NCBI GenBank assembly: GCA_964528605.1
Contig: CAZGSV010000072.1
Coordinates: 1-16,353, forward strand
Source: CAZGSV01 sp964528605
GTDB taxonomy: Bacteria > Armatimonadota > Zipacnadia > CAZGSV01
DNA length: 16,353 nucleotides
Direction: 5' to 3'
Made by a program: the position numbers and the translations under genes. This document shows, one piece after another, positions 1 to 7,840 of this stretch (position 1 is the first letter of the stretch; each line of letters opens with the position of its first letter). The notes under the pieces are model-generated. The model searched no databases. It saw only the letters and a program-made list of their open reading frames with translations, and had not been told where the DNA came from.

Positions 1-78
1 GGGATTGACCTGGCAGCCACCGGCGCCATTCGGGTGCCAACCCCGGAGGAGCTGCAGGAGGAGGCGCCAGAAAGCTAG
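1..78 (+). CDS. C-terminal end of an unidentified protein (partial)
   Basis: An open frame enters from the left edge and ends at TAG 76-78, giving 25 residues that finish in an acidic tail (PTPEELQEEAPES). The residue mix looks like a real C-terminus, but the piece is too short to assign a family. If real, the gene is convergent with the aminotransferase gene that ends at 181. It could also be a chance open frame in GC-rich DNA. Confidence 0.3.
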   Translation, partial: GIDLAATGAIRVPTPEELQEEAPES

Positions 79-92
79 CGCAGCTGGTCAGC

Positions 93-117
93 CGTCCGGC
101 ACTGAGGAGTGCTGACG
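93..117. other. Small hairpin between convergent gene ends
   Basis: Between the left-edge gene and the aminotransferase gene lies a perfect 5-base stem with a 4-base loop (gcact-gagg-agtgc, 99-112). It can be extended by cgtc/gacg at 93-96 and 114-117 across small bulges. A second, wider inverted repeat pairs agccgtcc (90-97) with ggacggct (142-149). No run of T follows on either strand, so this does not look like a classical intrinsic terminator. It may still be a structured 3' end shared by two convergent transcripts. Confidence 0.3.
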
Positions 118-180
118 CCTGCGATCGCGTGAGAAAGCTGGGGACGGCTTCCTCAAAGAGCGCGGGTCGCTGTCTCCCGG

Positions 181-1425
181 CTACTCGCCCAGGAGCGAGA
201 CCGCTTGCTCTACGGACGCCCGGAGCGCGTCGAGGAAGGCGTCAATCTGCTCGCGCGTGACGATCAGGGGCGGCTCGGCGCGGAGGACCTGGGGCTGGTT
301 GAGGGTGTAGGCGGCGATGACGCCGCGGGCGGCCAGACCGGAGACGACCAGGCTGGCGAAGTCCGGCTCGGCGAACTCGATGCCGGTGAGCAAGCCCAGG
401 CCGCGCACGTCCACGACTTGCTGCGGGAACCGCGCCTTGATGTCGGCGAGGCCCTGAAGCAGGTAACCGCCCACCTCCGCCGCGTGGGCAGGCAGGTCGC
501 GGCCACGGATCTCCTTGATGGCGGCGAGGGCCGCCGCGCAGCCGCTCGGCGCGCCGCCGAAGGTCGAGGAGTGGATCAGCGGGCTCTCCTCGAATATCTT
601 CCAGGTCACGGGAGTGCCGACGACAGCAGCGATGGGCATCACGCCACCGCCAAGCGCTTTCCCTAGGGCCATCAGGTCGGGCGCCACGCCCCAGTGCTCG
701 CAGGCGAACATCTTCCCGGTGCGGCCGAAGCCGGTCTGGACTTCGTCGAGGATGAGCAGGGCGCCGTTGCGGTCGCAGGTCTCGCGCGCGGCGGGCAGAT
801 AGTCAGGCGGGGCCACGCGGACGCCGCCCTCGCCCTGCACGGGCTCGAGGATCACGGCGGCGGTCTCGCGGTCAACCGTCCCGCGCAACGCCGCGTCGTC
901 GCCAAAGGGGACGCGGACGACTCCGGGCAGCAGCGGCTCAAAGGGTTTGCGATAGACATCCCGGCCGGAGACACTCAGCGCCCCCAGCGTCTTGCCGTGG
1001 AAGGCGCCCTCGGTGGTGACGATCTTGGGCCTGCCGGTGGCGGCGCGCGCCAGTTTGAGGCAACCCTCGACCGCCTCGGCGCCGCTGGTGCAGAAGAAGG
1101 AGTATTGAAGGTCGCCGGGCGTGATTTCGGCGAGCAGCGCGCCCAGTTCGGCCTGGAGCGGCGAGACGAGGAGTTTCGAGGACAGGGGCATCAGGTCCAG
1201 TTGCCGCCGGACAGCCTCGACGACGGCGTGAGGCCGATGCCCTAGGGCGAAGACGCCGAAGCCGCCGAGGAAGTCGAGGTACTTGCGCCCCTCGCTGTCC
1301 CAGAGGTAACAGCCCTCGGCGCGCTCCTCGAGGCCCTCGAGCCCCATGAACTCGAGCACGCGGGCCAGGCCCGGGTTCACGTGCCGGGCATAGAGTTCAA
1401 AGAGGTCCTTGCTACTTCTGCTCAT
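181..1425 (-). CDS. Class III PLP aminotransferase (putrescine/acetylornithine type)
   Basis: A 414-residue cytoplasmic enzyme that transfers an amino group from an amine or omega-amino acid to a 2-oxo acid using pyridoxal phosphate. Visible motifs are SGAEA (114-118, cofactor phosphate region), AFHGKTLGALS (about 141-151), ILDEVQTGFGRTG (225-237) and ALGKALGGGVMP, whose Lys256 should bind PLP. The stretch FLGGFGVFALGHR and the KPFEPLLPG and FGGAPSGCAAALA motifs resemble putrescine aminotransferase (PatA/YgjG) more than ArgD, but acetylornithine, ornithine or 4-aminobutyrate as substrate cannot be excluded. The open frame extends upstream to 1491, but that part lies inside the pyrophosphatase gene. 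The ATG at 1425 overlaps the pyrophosphatase stop by 14 bases, has GGAGG 12 bases upstream and matches the family's N-terminus. It is probably the last gene of the long minus-strand operon. Confidence 0.9.
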   Translation of the reverse strand: MSRSSKDLFELYARHVNPGLARVLEFMGLEGLEERAEGCYLWDSEGRKYLDFLGGFGVFALGHRPHAVVEAVRRQLDLMPLSSKLLVSPLQAELGALLAEITPGDLQYSFFCTSGAEAVEGCLKLARAATGRPKIVTTEGAFHGKTLGALSVSGRDVYRKPFEPLLPGVVRVPFGDDAALRGTVDRETAAVILEPVQGEGGVRVAPPDYLPAARETCDRNGALLILDEVQTGFGRTGKMFACEHWGVAPDLMALGKALGGGVMPIAAVVGTPVTWKIFEESPLIHSSTFGGAPSGCAAALAAIKEIRGRDLPAHAAEVGGYLLQGLADIKARFPQQVVDVRGLGLLTGIEFAEPDFASLVVSGLAARGVIAAYTLNQPQVLRAEPPLIVTREQIDAFLDALRASVEQAVSLLGE

Positions 1426-3703
1426 GGAGGCCGGGCGCCTCCCCGAGCGCCTCACCGGTGGCGGCGGCAGCCTGGCTGACAATGGAGCCACGGCCGGAGA
1501 ACCAGACGGCGATCGCCAGCGCGATGACGCATATCACCGGCACGACGACTTTGGCGGTCATGCTGTGCGCCGCGACTGCCGCCACGGGCGCGACCAGGAT
1601 GGCCACCAGGTTCATCACTTTGATGAGCGGGTTGAGCGCCGGGCCGGCGGTGTCCTTGAAGGGGTCGCCGACGGTGTCACAGATGACGGCGGCCTTGTGG
1701 AACTCGGTGCCCTTGCCGCCGAAGAGGCCGTCCTCGATCTTCTTCTTGGCGTTGTCCCAGGCGCCGCCGGTGTTGGCCATGAAGACCGCGAGCAACTGGC
1801 CGGTGAGGATGGCGCCGGCGAGGTAGCCGCCCAGCGCCTGCACGCCGAGCAAGAAGGCGACGAGCAAGGGAGTGGCGATGGCCAGCACGCCGGGGCCGAT
1901 GAGTTCCTTCTGGGCGGCGGCGGTGCTGATGTCCACGCAGCGGGCGTACTCGGGCCGCCCCTTGAACTCCATGATGCCGGGGATTTCGCGGAACTGGCGG
2001 CGCACTTCCTCGACTACTAGGAAGGCGGCGCGCCCCACGGCGCGAATGGCCATGGAGGAGAAGAGGAAGGGCACGGCGCCGCCGATGAGCAGCCCGATGA
2101 ACACCTCGGGCACGTTGACCTGAATGCCAAACTTGTGCAGCCCGGCCTCGTCAATGAAGGAACGGAAGAGCGAGATGGCGGCGATGACCGCAGTGGCGAT
2201 GGCGAAGCCCTTGGTGAGCGCCTTGGTCACGTTGCCCACGGCGTCCAAGCGGGCCACGATCCTCTGCGGCAGCGAGCCCTCGCCGCGCTCGGTGCGCGAC
2301 ATCTCGAAGATGCCGTTGGCGTTGTCGGAGATGGGGCCGTAGGTGTCCATGGCCAGAATGAAGCCGGTGGTGGTGAGCAGGCCGAGGCCGGAGAGGGCGA
2401 TACCGTAGGCGCTCAGGGCCGGGTCGCCTTGGAAGATGATCGCGGAGGCGAAGATGGTGGCGGCGATGGCGAGGATGGCCCAGACGGTGCTCTCCAGGCC
2501 GGTGGCGAAGCCGGTCAATAGCATGGTGGCCGGGCCGGTGCGGGTGGCGTGGGCAATCTCGGTGACCGGACCCTTGTCGGTATGGGTGAAGTGGTGCGTC
2601 AGGGCGCCGATGACCAGCGCCAGTACAATACCGGTGAGCGTGGCGGCGAAGAAGCGCCAGTCGCGCAGGTAGACGAAGGCGACGATGCCGAAGCCCACCG
2701 AGGCGATGATCGCCGACCCGTAGAACCCCACGTTGATGGGCTTCATGGGGTCCCCGATCTCTTCGTCCTTACCGCGCACCATCCAGGTGCCGATGATGGA
2801 GGCGAAGACGCCGACGGCGCGGACGAGCAGCGGGTAGATGATCAACTTGAGCGCGAGCGCCTGTTGGGCGGGATATTGGGGAGAGTTGGGGTCCTTGCCG
2901 ATGAGCGTGCCGGCGGCGAGGATGATGGCCGCGACCAGGGTGACTTCGTAGGACTCGAAGATGTCGGCGGCCATACCGGCGCAGTCGCCGACGTTGTCGC
3001 CCACGTTATCCGCGATGGTGGCTGCGTTTCTGGGGTCGTCCTCGGGGATGCCCGCCTCCACCTTCCCGACCAGGTCGGCGCCCACGTCGGCCGCCTTGGT
3101 GAAGATGCCGCCGCCCACGCGCATGAACAACGCCACCAGGCAGCCGCCGAAGCCGAAGCCGACCAACACCTTCATGGCTTCCTGCTTGAAGATCAGGAAG
3201 ATGATAGTGGCGCCCATGAGGCCGAGGCCGACGGTGAACATGCCGGAGACCGTGCCGGCCTGGAAGGCGATGTCGAGGGCGCGCTTGAAACTGGAGAGGG
3301 CGGCATGGGCCACGCGCACGTTGCCGCGCACGGCCAGGCTCATTCCCACCCAGCCCGCCATGGCGGAGGCGAGCGAGCCCATGAGGAAGGCTAGGGCAAT
3401 GCCCAGCGGGATGTAGCGCTGCTCCGGCGTCTGGTACACCGGGCGATAGACCACGTAGAGGCCGATGGTAATGCCCACGATGAAGAGCGCGAGGGCCCTG
3501 AACTGACGCAGCAGGTATGCGCGCGCGCCCTCCTGGATGCCGGCGGCGACATCCTGCATGGCCTTGCTGCCCGGGTCGGCCCGCATGACTTTGGCGACCA
3601 AGTAGAGGCCATAGAAGAGGCCGACGAACGCCGAGGCCAGCACGGCCCAGATGAGGGTGATCTCGGTACTGGTGAGTGGCGGCAGAGAGATTTTGCCTTC
3701 CAT
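1412..3703 (-). CDS. hppA: Membrane-bound proton-pumping pyrophosphatase, K+-independent type
   Basis: A 763-residue polytopic membrane protein that couples hydrolysis of pyrophosphate to ion transport. Family signatures are present: DVGADLVGKVEAG (206-218), DPRNAATIADNVGDNVGDCA (223-242, the Mg-pyrophosphate site), MDTYGPISDNANGI (452-465) and DTVGDPFKDTAGPALNPLIK (676-695). The sequence GNVTKALTKGF carries Lys494 and Thr497. In this family Lys/Thr at these sites marks K+-independent H+ pumps, whereas K+-dependent and Na+-pumping forms have Ala and Gly/Ala. I therefore infer an H+ pump. The start is ATG 3703; GGGAGG lies about 15 bases upstream, a long spacing. The length is typical of the longer bacterial members. 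A 51-base gap separates it from uppP, and its end overlaps the aminotransferase start by 14 bases. It would pull pyrophosphate-releasing biosynthesis forward and energise the membrane. Confidence 0.96.
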   Translation of the reverse strand: MEGKISLPPLTSTEITLIWAVLASAFVGLFYGLYLVAKVMRADPGSKAMQDVAAGIQEGARAYLLRQFRALALFIVGITIGLYVVYRPVYQTPEQRYIPLGIALAFLMGSLASAMAGWVGMSLAVRGNVRVAHAALSSFKRALDIAFQAGTVSGMFTVGLGLMGATIIFLIFKQEAMKVLVGFGFGGCLVALFMRVGGGIFTKAADVGADLVGKVEAGIPEDDPRNAATIADNVGDNVGDCAGMAADIFESYEVTLVAAIILAAGTLIGKDPNSPQYPAQQALALKLIIYPLLVRAVGVFASIIGTWMVRGKDEEIGDPMKPINVGFYGSAIIASVGFGIVAFVYLRDWRFFAATLTGIVLALVIGALTHHFTHTDKGPVTEIAHATRTGPATMLLTGFATGLESTVWAILAIAATIFASAIIFQGDPALSAYGIALSGLGLLTTTGFILAMDTYGPISDNANGIFEMSRTERGEGSLPQRIVARLDAVGNVTKALTKGFAIATAVIAAISLFRSFIDEAGLHKFGIQVNVPEVFIGLLIGGAVPFLFSSMAIRAVGRAAFLVVEEVRRQFREIPGIMEFKGRPEYARCVDISTAAAQKELIGPGVLAIATPLLVAFLLGVQALGGYLAGAILTGQLLAVFMANTGGAWDNAKKKIEDGLFGGKGTEFHKAAVICDTVGDPFKDTAGPALNPLIKVMNLVAILVAPVAAVAAHSMTAKVVVPVICVIALAIAVWFSGRGSIVSQAAAATGEALGEAPGLHEQK

Positions 3704-3754
3704 CGTGTCGCTTGCCTACCTCCCAGGGAGTCTTGGGCCGGCGGCGGCTCTATC

Positions 3755-4543
3755 TCATCGCAGGAAGAGAAGCGCCAGCGCGCCGGCGATGATGCAATAG
3801 GCTGCGAACCACTTCAGTCGCCGCTGCTGCACAAAACCCATTACGAGCCATATGGCCACGTAGCCGGAGATGGCAGCGGAGGCAGAGCCCACTATACAAG
3901 ATGTCAGCGGCACCGTCCAACTCCCGCTAAAGAGTTCGGGCAGTTTCACGGCCGACGCGCCCAGGATCGCGGGGATAGAAACGAGAAAGGCGAACTGGGC
4001 AGCGGCCTTGCGCGAGAGGCCGGTGACCAGGCCGGCGCAGATGGTCATCCCCGAGCGCGACAGCCCCGGGCACGCTGCCAGCGCCTGCGCCACGCCCACC
4101 GCCAGGCCCTGCCGCCAACCTACGCCGCCCAGGTTGCGCTGCCCGCGCGCCGCGGCTTCGGAGGCGAGCAGCACGACGGCGGTCACCAAGAGGAACCCCG
4201 CGGCTGCCCTCGGGCTGGCAAAGAGCGCCTCGATCCTGTCCTTCACCGGAAAGGCCAGGGCACCGGTGACCACGGTTGCGGCAACAATCCACAGCAGCGT
4301 TCTGGGCGAGGCGCCGCTCTCGCCGGGCGAGCGCCCGATGCCGAACAGGGGCAGTATGTCCGCGCGAAAGTAGACGAGCAGGCTGACCACGGTGGCGGCG
4401 TGAAGGAGCACATCGAAGGCCACTGGCGGCGGCTGCCAGTGCAGCAGGGCGGGCAAGAGGACCAGGTGGCCGCTGCTGCTCACCGGGACGAACTCGGTCA
4501 CCCCCTGCACGAGGCCCAGGACCAGGGCGCGCAGAGGGTTCAA
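3755..4543 (-). CDS. uppP: Undecaprenyl-diphosphatase (BacA/UppP)
   Basis: A 262-residue integral membrane enzyme that dephosphorylates undecaprenyl diphosphate, recycling the lipid carrier for peptidoglycan and surface polysaccharides; family members can confer bacitracin resistance. The N-terminal active-site motif LVQGVTEFVPVSSSGH covers residues 11-26 (Gln13, Glu17, His26) and the second signature PGLSRSGMT covers 159-167. Several hydrophobic segments follow. The frame is open to 4648, but the family begins at LRALVLGLVQGVTEF. TTG at 4543 fits, has GAGGGG six bases upstream and overlaps the TGA of the upstream permease gene (TTGA). This gives the usual family length. Translational coupling with the permease is likely. 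Placement with wecA/tagO-type and mnaA genes ties it to the surface-glycan carrier cycle. Confidence 0.94.
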   Translation of the reverse strand: MNPLRALVLGLVQGVTEFVPVSSSGHLVLLPALLHWQPPPVAFDVLLHAATVVSLLVYFRADILPLFGIGRSPGESGASPRTLLWIVAATVVTGALAFPVKDRIEALFASPRAAAGFLLVTAVVLLASEAAARGQRNLGGVGWRQGLAVGVAQALAACPGLSRSGMTICAGLVTGLSRKAAAQFAFLVSIPAILGASAVKLPELFSGSWTVPLTSCIVGSASAAISGYVAIWLVMGFVQQRRLKWFAAYCIIAGALALLFLR

Positions 4544-5664
4544 TCCTCGCCCCTCAGGCTGGTGGCATACTCCCGGGAGTGGAGGATGATGACCTTGACC
4601 AGGGCGGCGATGGGCGTCGCCACCAGCATGCCCAGCAGGCCGAACCACTCCTTGCCCACGAGCAGCGCCACAATGACGGTGACCGGGTGCAGGTTGACCC
4701 TGTCGCCGATCAACTTGGGCATGAGCAGTTTGCTCTCAAGGACGTGCATCGCGGCGAAGAGCGCAGTGGCGACCGCGGCCGCGGTAACCCCCAACTGCCC
4801 GAGCACCACTATCACTATGGGCACCGCCCCGAACACAGGCCCGATGATGGGTATGGCCCGCGTCAGCCCTGCGAAGAGCCCCAGTGCGACCGCGAAGTCC
4901 ACCCGGGCGATGGTTAGGCCGACGGTCACCACCACGGCCGCGATGAGGCACAGGATGAGTTGCCCGCGCACGTAGCCGTCCAAGACCTTGCCGAAATCAC
5001 CGAGCAGGCGGGCGGTGACTGGCTGCGCGCGGCGCGGCAGGAAGGTGAAGCACTCCTGGCGCAGGTTCTTGGCGTCGGCGACGAAGTAGTAGGCGAGCAC
5101 GGGGACGAGCAGGAGTTCGACCAGATACGGGAGCAGCCCCACCGCTGCGGTGGCGCCCTTGGTGAGGCGCTCGGGCAGCGTTGCCGCCAGCGCGCTCGCC
5201 TGCTGACCGAGCACGTTGCGCCACTGCTCGGGCATTTGGGCCGCGTAGTGCATTGTCACCTGCACCAGCCGTGGCAGGTCCGTGAGCAGCCGCGTGACCT
5301 GCAGCGCCAGCGGGTGAGCGATCATCACCCCCACGAGGGTGATGGCCACAAGCGTGGTAACGAGCGCGAACAGCGTGGCGGCCCAGCGCGGGAGGACAAA
5401 CTTGCCCGCGCCCCAGAAGGGGTGGTCGCTAATGGAGTCCGCTAGGGGCTTGAGCACGTACGCCAGGATGACCGCTAGGGTGATGGCTACGATGAGGGCA
5501 TTGAGGTGGGCGAAGAAGCGGCCGAGGGACTCCGGCGCGCGCCAGGCTACGGCCGCCACCAAGGCGACGATGAACGCGGCCAGCGCGATGCGGCGGTAGG
5601 TCCAGCCACCCACGCCGCGCGGCCCGATAAGGCGGTCCTCCGGCCGTCCGGAGTCTTCGCTCAT
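4540..5664 (-). CDS. AI-2E family transporter (PerM-like permease)
   Basis: A 374-residue inner-membrane protein of the AI-2E/PerM family (Pfam PF01594). Hydrophobic segments begin near residues 25, 53, 95, 173, 236, 260 and 335. The central region 115-170 is less hydrophobic, as is usual. Family motifs are YVRGQ (231-235), IPIIGPVFGAVP (271-282) and the loop ESKLLMPKLIGDRVNLHP (310-327). Members have been linked to autoinducer-2 export or to ion transport, and the substrate cannot be told from sequence. The ATG at 5664 overlaps the stop of the epimerase gene by four bases (ATGA), and its own TGA overlaps the TTG of uppP, so expression of the three is likely coupled. Position among lipid-carrier genes does not by itself show a role in that pathway. 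Confidence 0.92.
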   Translation of the reverse strand: MSEDSGRPEDRLIGPRGVGGWTYRRIALAAFIVALVAAVAWRAPESLGRFFAHLNALIVAITLAVILAYVLKPLADSISDHPFWGAGKFVLPRWAATLFALVTTLVAITLVGVMIAHPLALQVTRLLTDLPRLVQVTMHYAAQMPEQWRNVLGQQASALAATLPERLTKGATAAVGLLPYLVELLLVPVLAYYFVADAKNLRQECFTFLPRRAQPVTARLLGDFGKVLDGYVRGQLILCLIAAVVVTVGLTIARVDFAVALGLFAGLTRAIPIIGPVFGAVPIVIVVLGQLGVTAAAVATALFAAMHVLESKLLMPKLIGDRVNLHPVTVIVALLVGKEWFGLLGMLVATPIAALVKVIILHSREYATSLRGED

Positions 5665-6824
5665 GTCATCTCTCCCGGATGGAACTGTTCTGGCGGCCCG
5701 GCCCGCAGGCCGAGGCGGTACTCGACGACTTGGGCTATGCGCTCGCCTGCGCGGCCGTCGCCGTAGGGGTTCACGCCCTTGGTCATGGCCTCATACGTGG
5801 CGCGGTCTTTGAGCAGTTGGCGCAGCGCGTTCAGCACCTCGCCCTCGTTCGTGCCGACGAGGCGCGCCAGCCCGGCCTCCACGCCCTCCGGGCGCTCCGT
5901 CCGCACTCGGGCCACCAGGACCGGCTTGCGCAGGCTGGGCGCCTCTTCCTGGATGCCGCCTGAGTCGGTGAGTATGAAGCAGCACTCCTTCATCAGGCGC
6001 AGGAAGGAGGGGTAATCCGGAGGCGTAAGCAACAGTACCCGCTCGACTGCCCCCAACTCTCCGCGCACCATCTCGCCCACCACCGGGTTCGGATGCACGG
6101 AGAAGACGACGAACGCCTCCTTCTGCTCGCTAACTAAGCGCCGCAGGGCGCGGCAGAGGGAACGCAGAGGCTCGCCCCAGTTTTCGCGGCGGTGCAGTTC
6201 CACGAGCACCATCTTGTGTCCGGCGCAGGCTTCCAGCGCGGATTTGGCCGCCGGCTCCGGCTCCTGTTGACGCTGGGCCAGCATCTGCACCGCGTCAACG
6301 GCGGTGTTGCCCGTGAGGAAGAGGTTGGAGGCCGGGTAGCCCTCTTGCAGTAGCGCTTGCTGGGCGCGGACGGTCGGAGCGAAGTGCAGGGTGGTGGCGC
6401 TGGCGACAGCCTTGCGGTTGACTTCCTCGGGGAAAGGGTTGCAGGGGTCACCGGTGCGCAGGCCGGCCTCGACGTGGCCCACTGGTATCCGCTCGTAGAA
6501 GGCGCCCAGCGCCCCGGCCAAGCAAGACACCGTGTCGCCCTGAACTAGGACCAGGTCGGGGCGCTCTTCCCGGTAGAGTCTGACCAAGCCCATCATGGCG
6601 CGGCAGAACGTTTCCGCCAGAGCCTGCTTGGGCTCCATGATATCGAGGTCGTGATCGGGCGTGAGGCCGAAGACGGCCAGCCCCTGGCGCCCCATCTCCC
6701 GATGCTGGCCGGTGAGCGCCACCTTGACCTGTAGGCTTGGCTCCCGCCGGCGGAGCGCGAGGATCACAGGGGCCATCTTGGTGGCCTCCGGCCGGGTGCC
6801 CACCACGGCTAGTACCTTAGCCAC
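5661..6824 (-). CDS. wecB/mnaA: UDP-N-acetylglucosamine 2-epimerase (non-hydrolysing)
   Basis: A 387-residue cytoplasmic enzyme interconverting UDP-GlcNAc and UDP-ManNAc, which supplies ManNAc for teichoic-acid-like linkage units, enterobacterial-type antigens or capsules. It has the GT-B-like fold motifs GTRPE (9-13), TGQH (38-41), QGDT (95-98), HVEAGLRT (117-124) and FPEEVNR (131-137), then LHRRENW (210-216), TDSGGIQEEAP (286-296) and NPYGDG (352-357) near the end. Full family length. The start is GTG at 6824: GAGGGG lies six bases upstream and the next residues MAKVLAVVGTRPE match family members. It follows the sugar-1-phosphate transferase gene after 12 bases, and its stop overlaps the permease start. 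The pairing with a WecA/TagO-type enzyme is common and functionally sensible. Confidence 0.95.
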   Translation of the reverse strand: MAKVLAVVGTRPEATKMAPVILALRRREPSLQVKVALTGQHREMGRQGLAVFGLTPDHDLDIMEPKQALAETFCRAMMGLVRLYREERPDLVLVQGDTVSCLAGALGAFYERIPVGHVEAGLRTGDPCNPFPEEVNRKAVASATTLHFAPTVRAQQALLQEGYPASNLFLTGNTAVDAVQMLAQRQQEPEPAAKSALEACAGHKMVLVELHRRENWGEPLRSLCRALRRLVSEQKEAFVVFSVHPNPVVGEMVRGELGAVERVLLLTPPDYPSFLRLMKECCFILTDSGGIQEEAPSLRKPVLVARVRTERPEGVEAGLARLVGTNEGEVLNALRQLLKDRATYEAMTKGVNPYGDGRAGERIAQVVEYRLGLRAGPPEQFHPGEMT

Positions 6825-6836
6825 CGCTAGCCCCTC

Positions 6837-7811
6837 TTATCCTCTGTAGAGGGCGACGGCCCAGGCGCATAGCAGAGCGCTCAAAAGGTATATCACCAAG
6901 ACCACCTGTCGCTGCGACATTCCCATGTCGAGCAGGCGGTGGTGCAGGTGCTCGCGGTCGGGGGCCGACATTATCGGCTGGCGGCGCCAGAGTCGCCGGA
7001 GCACCGCCATGGTGGTGTCCACCAGCGGAATGGCGAACACCAGCAGGGGGATCGCCAGAGTCATGCCCACTGGCGTCTTCATGGCGCCGGTGACCGAGGC
7101 GCAGCCCAGGCTGAAACCGAGGAAGTAGGCGCCGCCATCTCCCATAATCATGCTGGCGGGATTGAAGTTGTAGTAGAGGAAGCCCAGGGCCGCGCCCGCC
7201 AGCCCCGCCGCCCAGAAGCCCACCAGCAGGAGTGGCCCGCCCTTGCCGAGGGCCATGACTACCAGAGTGGTGCCGGAGATCAGCGTCAGCCCGCCCGCCA
7301 GTCCGTCCAGGCCGTCAATGAGGTTGAAGGCGTTGGTGAGCACGATGAGCCAGATGGCCGTGACCATCCAAGAACTCCAGCCCAAGGAGAGCAGCCTGCC
7401 CCCCCCTAGAGGGTACCGCACCATGTTGATGCGCACTCCGAGCGCCACCGCCAGCACGGCCGCTCCGGTAATGCCCACCAGTTTCACCCACCAGGGCAGC
7501 CGGCGGCAGTCGTCCACGGTGCCGATGGCGAAAACGATGAGCGCCCCGAGCATGCCTCCGACGAGAGGCAGGTGGTGACCGTCCGTGTGCGTGAGGGCTA
7601 CCGCCATCGCCGGCAGCGAACCCGCCACCAGAGCGATGCCCCCCAGCCGCGGCATGAGGCCCTGATGGACTCGACGCGCCTCGGGCTTGTCCACCGCTCC
7701 CCAGCGCCGCGCCAGGCGCACCGTTTGGGGCGCGACCACGAGGGCGATGAGCGTGCCGAGCAAGCCGGTCACTGCGCTGAGCAGCCAGTTGGACAGCATT
7801 GCCTGCGTCAT
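6837..7811 (-). CDS. Undecaprenyl-phosphate GlcNAc-1-phosphate transferase (WecA/TagO type)
   Basis: A 324-residue polytopic membrane enzyme of the MraY/WecA family (PF00953). It moves a sugar-1-phosphate, most likely GlcNAc-1-P, from a UDP sugar to undecaprenyl phosphate, the first membrane step in making teichoic acid, O-antigen or other surface glycans. Motifs: PEARRVHQGLMPRLGG (43-58), the aspartate pair Asp100-Asp101 in GTVDDCRRL, NAFNLIDGLDGLAGG (160-174), NFNPASMIMGDGGAYFLGF (215-233) and the His-rich loop DREHLHHRLLDMG (285-297). The loop is of WecA/TagO rather than MraY type, and the protein is too short for MraY. Two ATG starts are possible, 7811 and 7799. GGAG lies only two bases before the first and 14 before the second, so the choice is open. 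It follows glyA by 29 bases. Confidence 0.92.
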   Translation of the reverse strand: MTQAMLSNWLLSAVTGLLGTLIALVVAPQTVRLARRWGAVDKPEARRVHQGLMPRLGGIALVAGSLPAMAVALTHTDGHHLPLVGGMLGALIVFAIGTVDDCRRLPWWVKLVGITGAAVLAVALGVRINMVRYPLGGGRLLSLGWSSWMVTAIWLIVLTNAFNLIDGLDGLAGGLTLISGTTLVVMALGKGGPLLLVGFWAAGLAGAALGFLYYNFNPASMIMGDGGAYFLGFSLGCASVTGAMKTPVGMTLAIPLLVFAIPLVDTTMAVLRRLWRRQPIMSAPDREHLHHRLLDMGMSQRQVVLVIYLLSALLCAWAVALYRG

Positions 7812-7840
7812 CGCTCCGGGCTAGGCCAGGCTGGCCTTAC

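Noticed and set aside
121..128. GCGATCGC palindrome (again near 1510)
   Set aside because: Two copies in 16 kb of GC-rich DNA give no sign of a functional HIP1-like repeat.
1412..3400. Several plus-strand open frames of 80-280 codons
   Set aside because: All are antisense to the pyrophosphatase gene and have low-complexity Gly/Asp/Glu/Ala or Met/Ala-rich content typical of shadow frames.
3720..3730. ctcccagggag palindrome before the pyrophosphatase gene
   Set aside because: The loop is too small for a stable hairpin and the right side overlaps the ribosome-binding region. No regulator site is recognisable.
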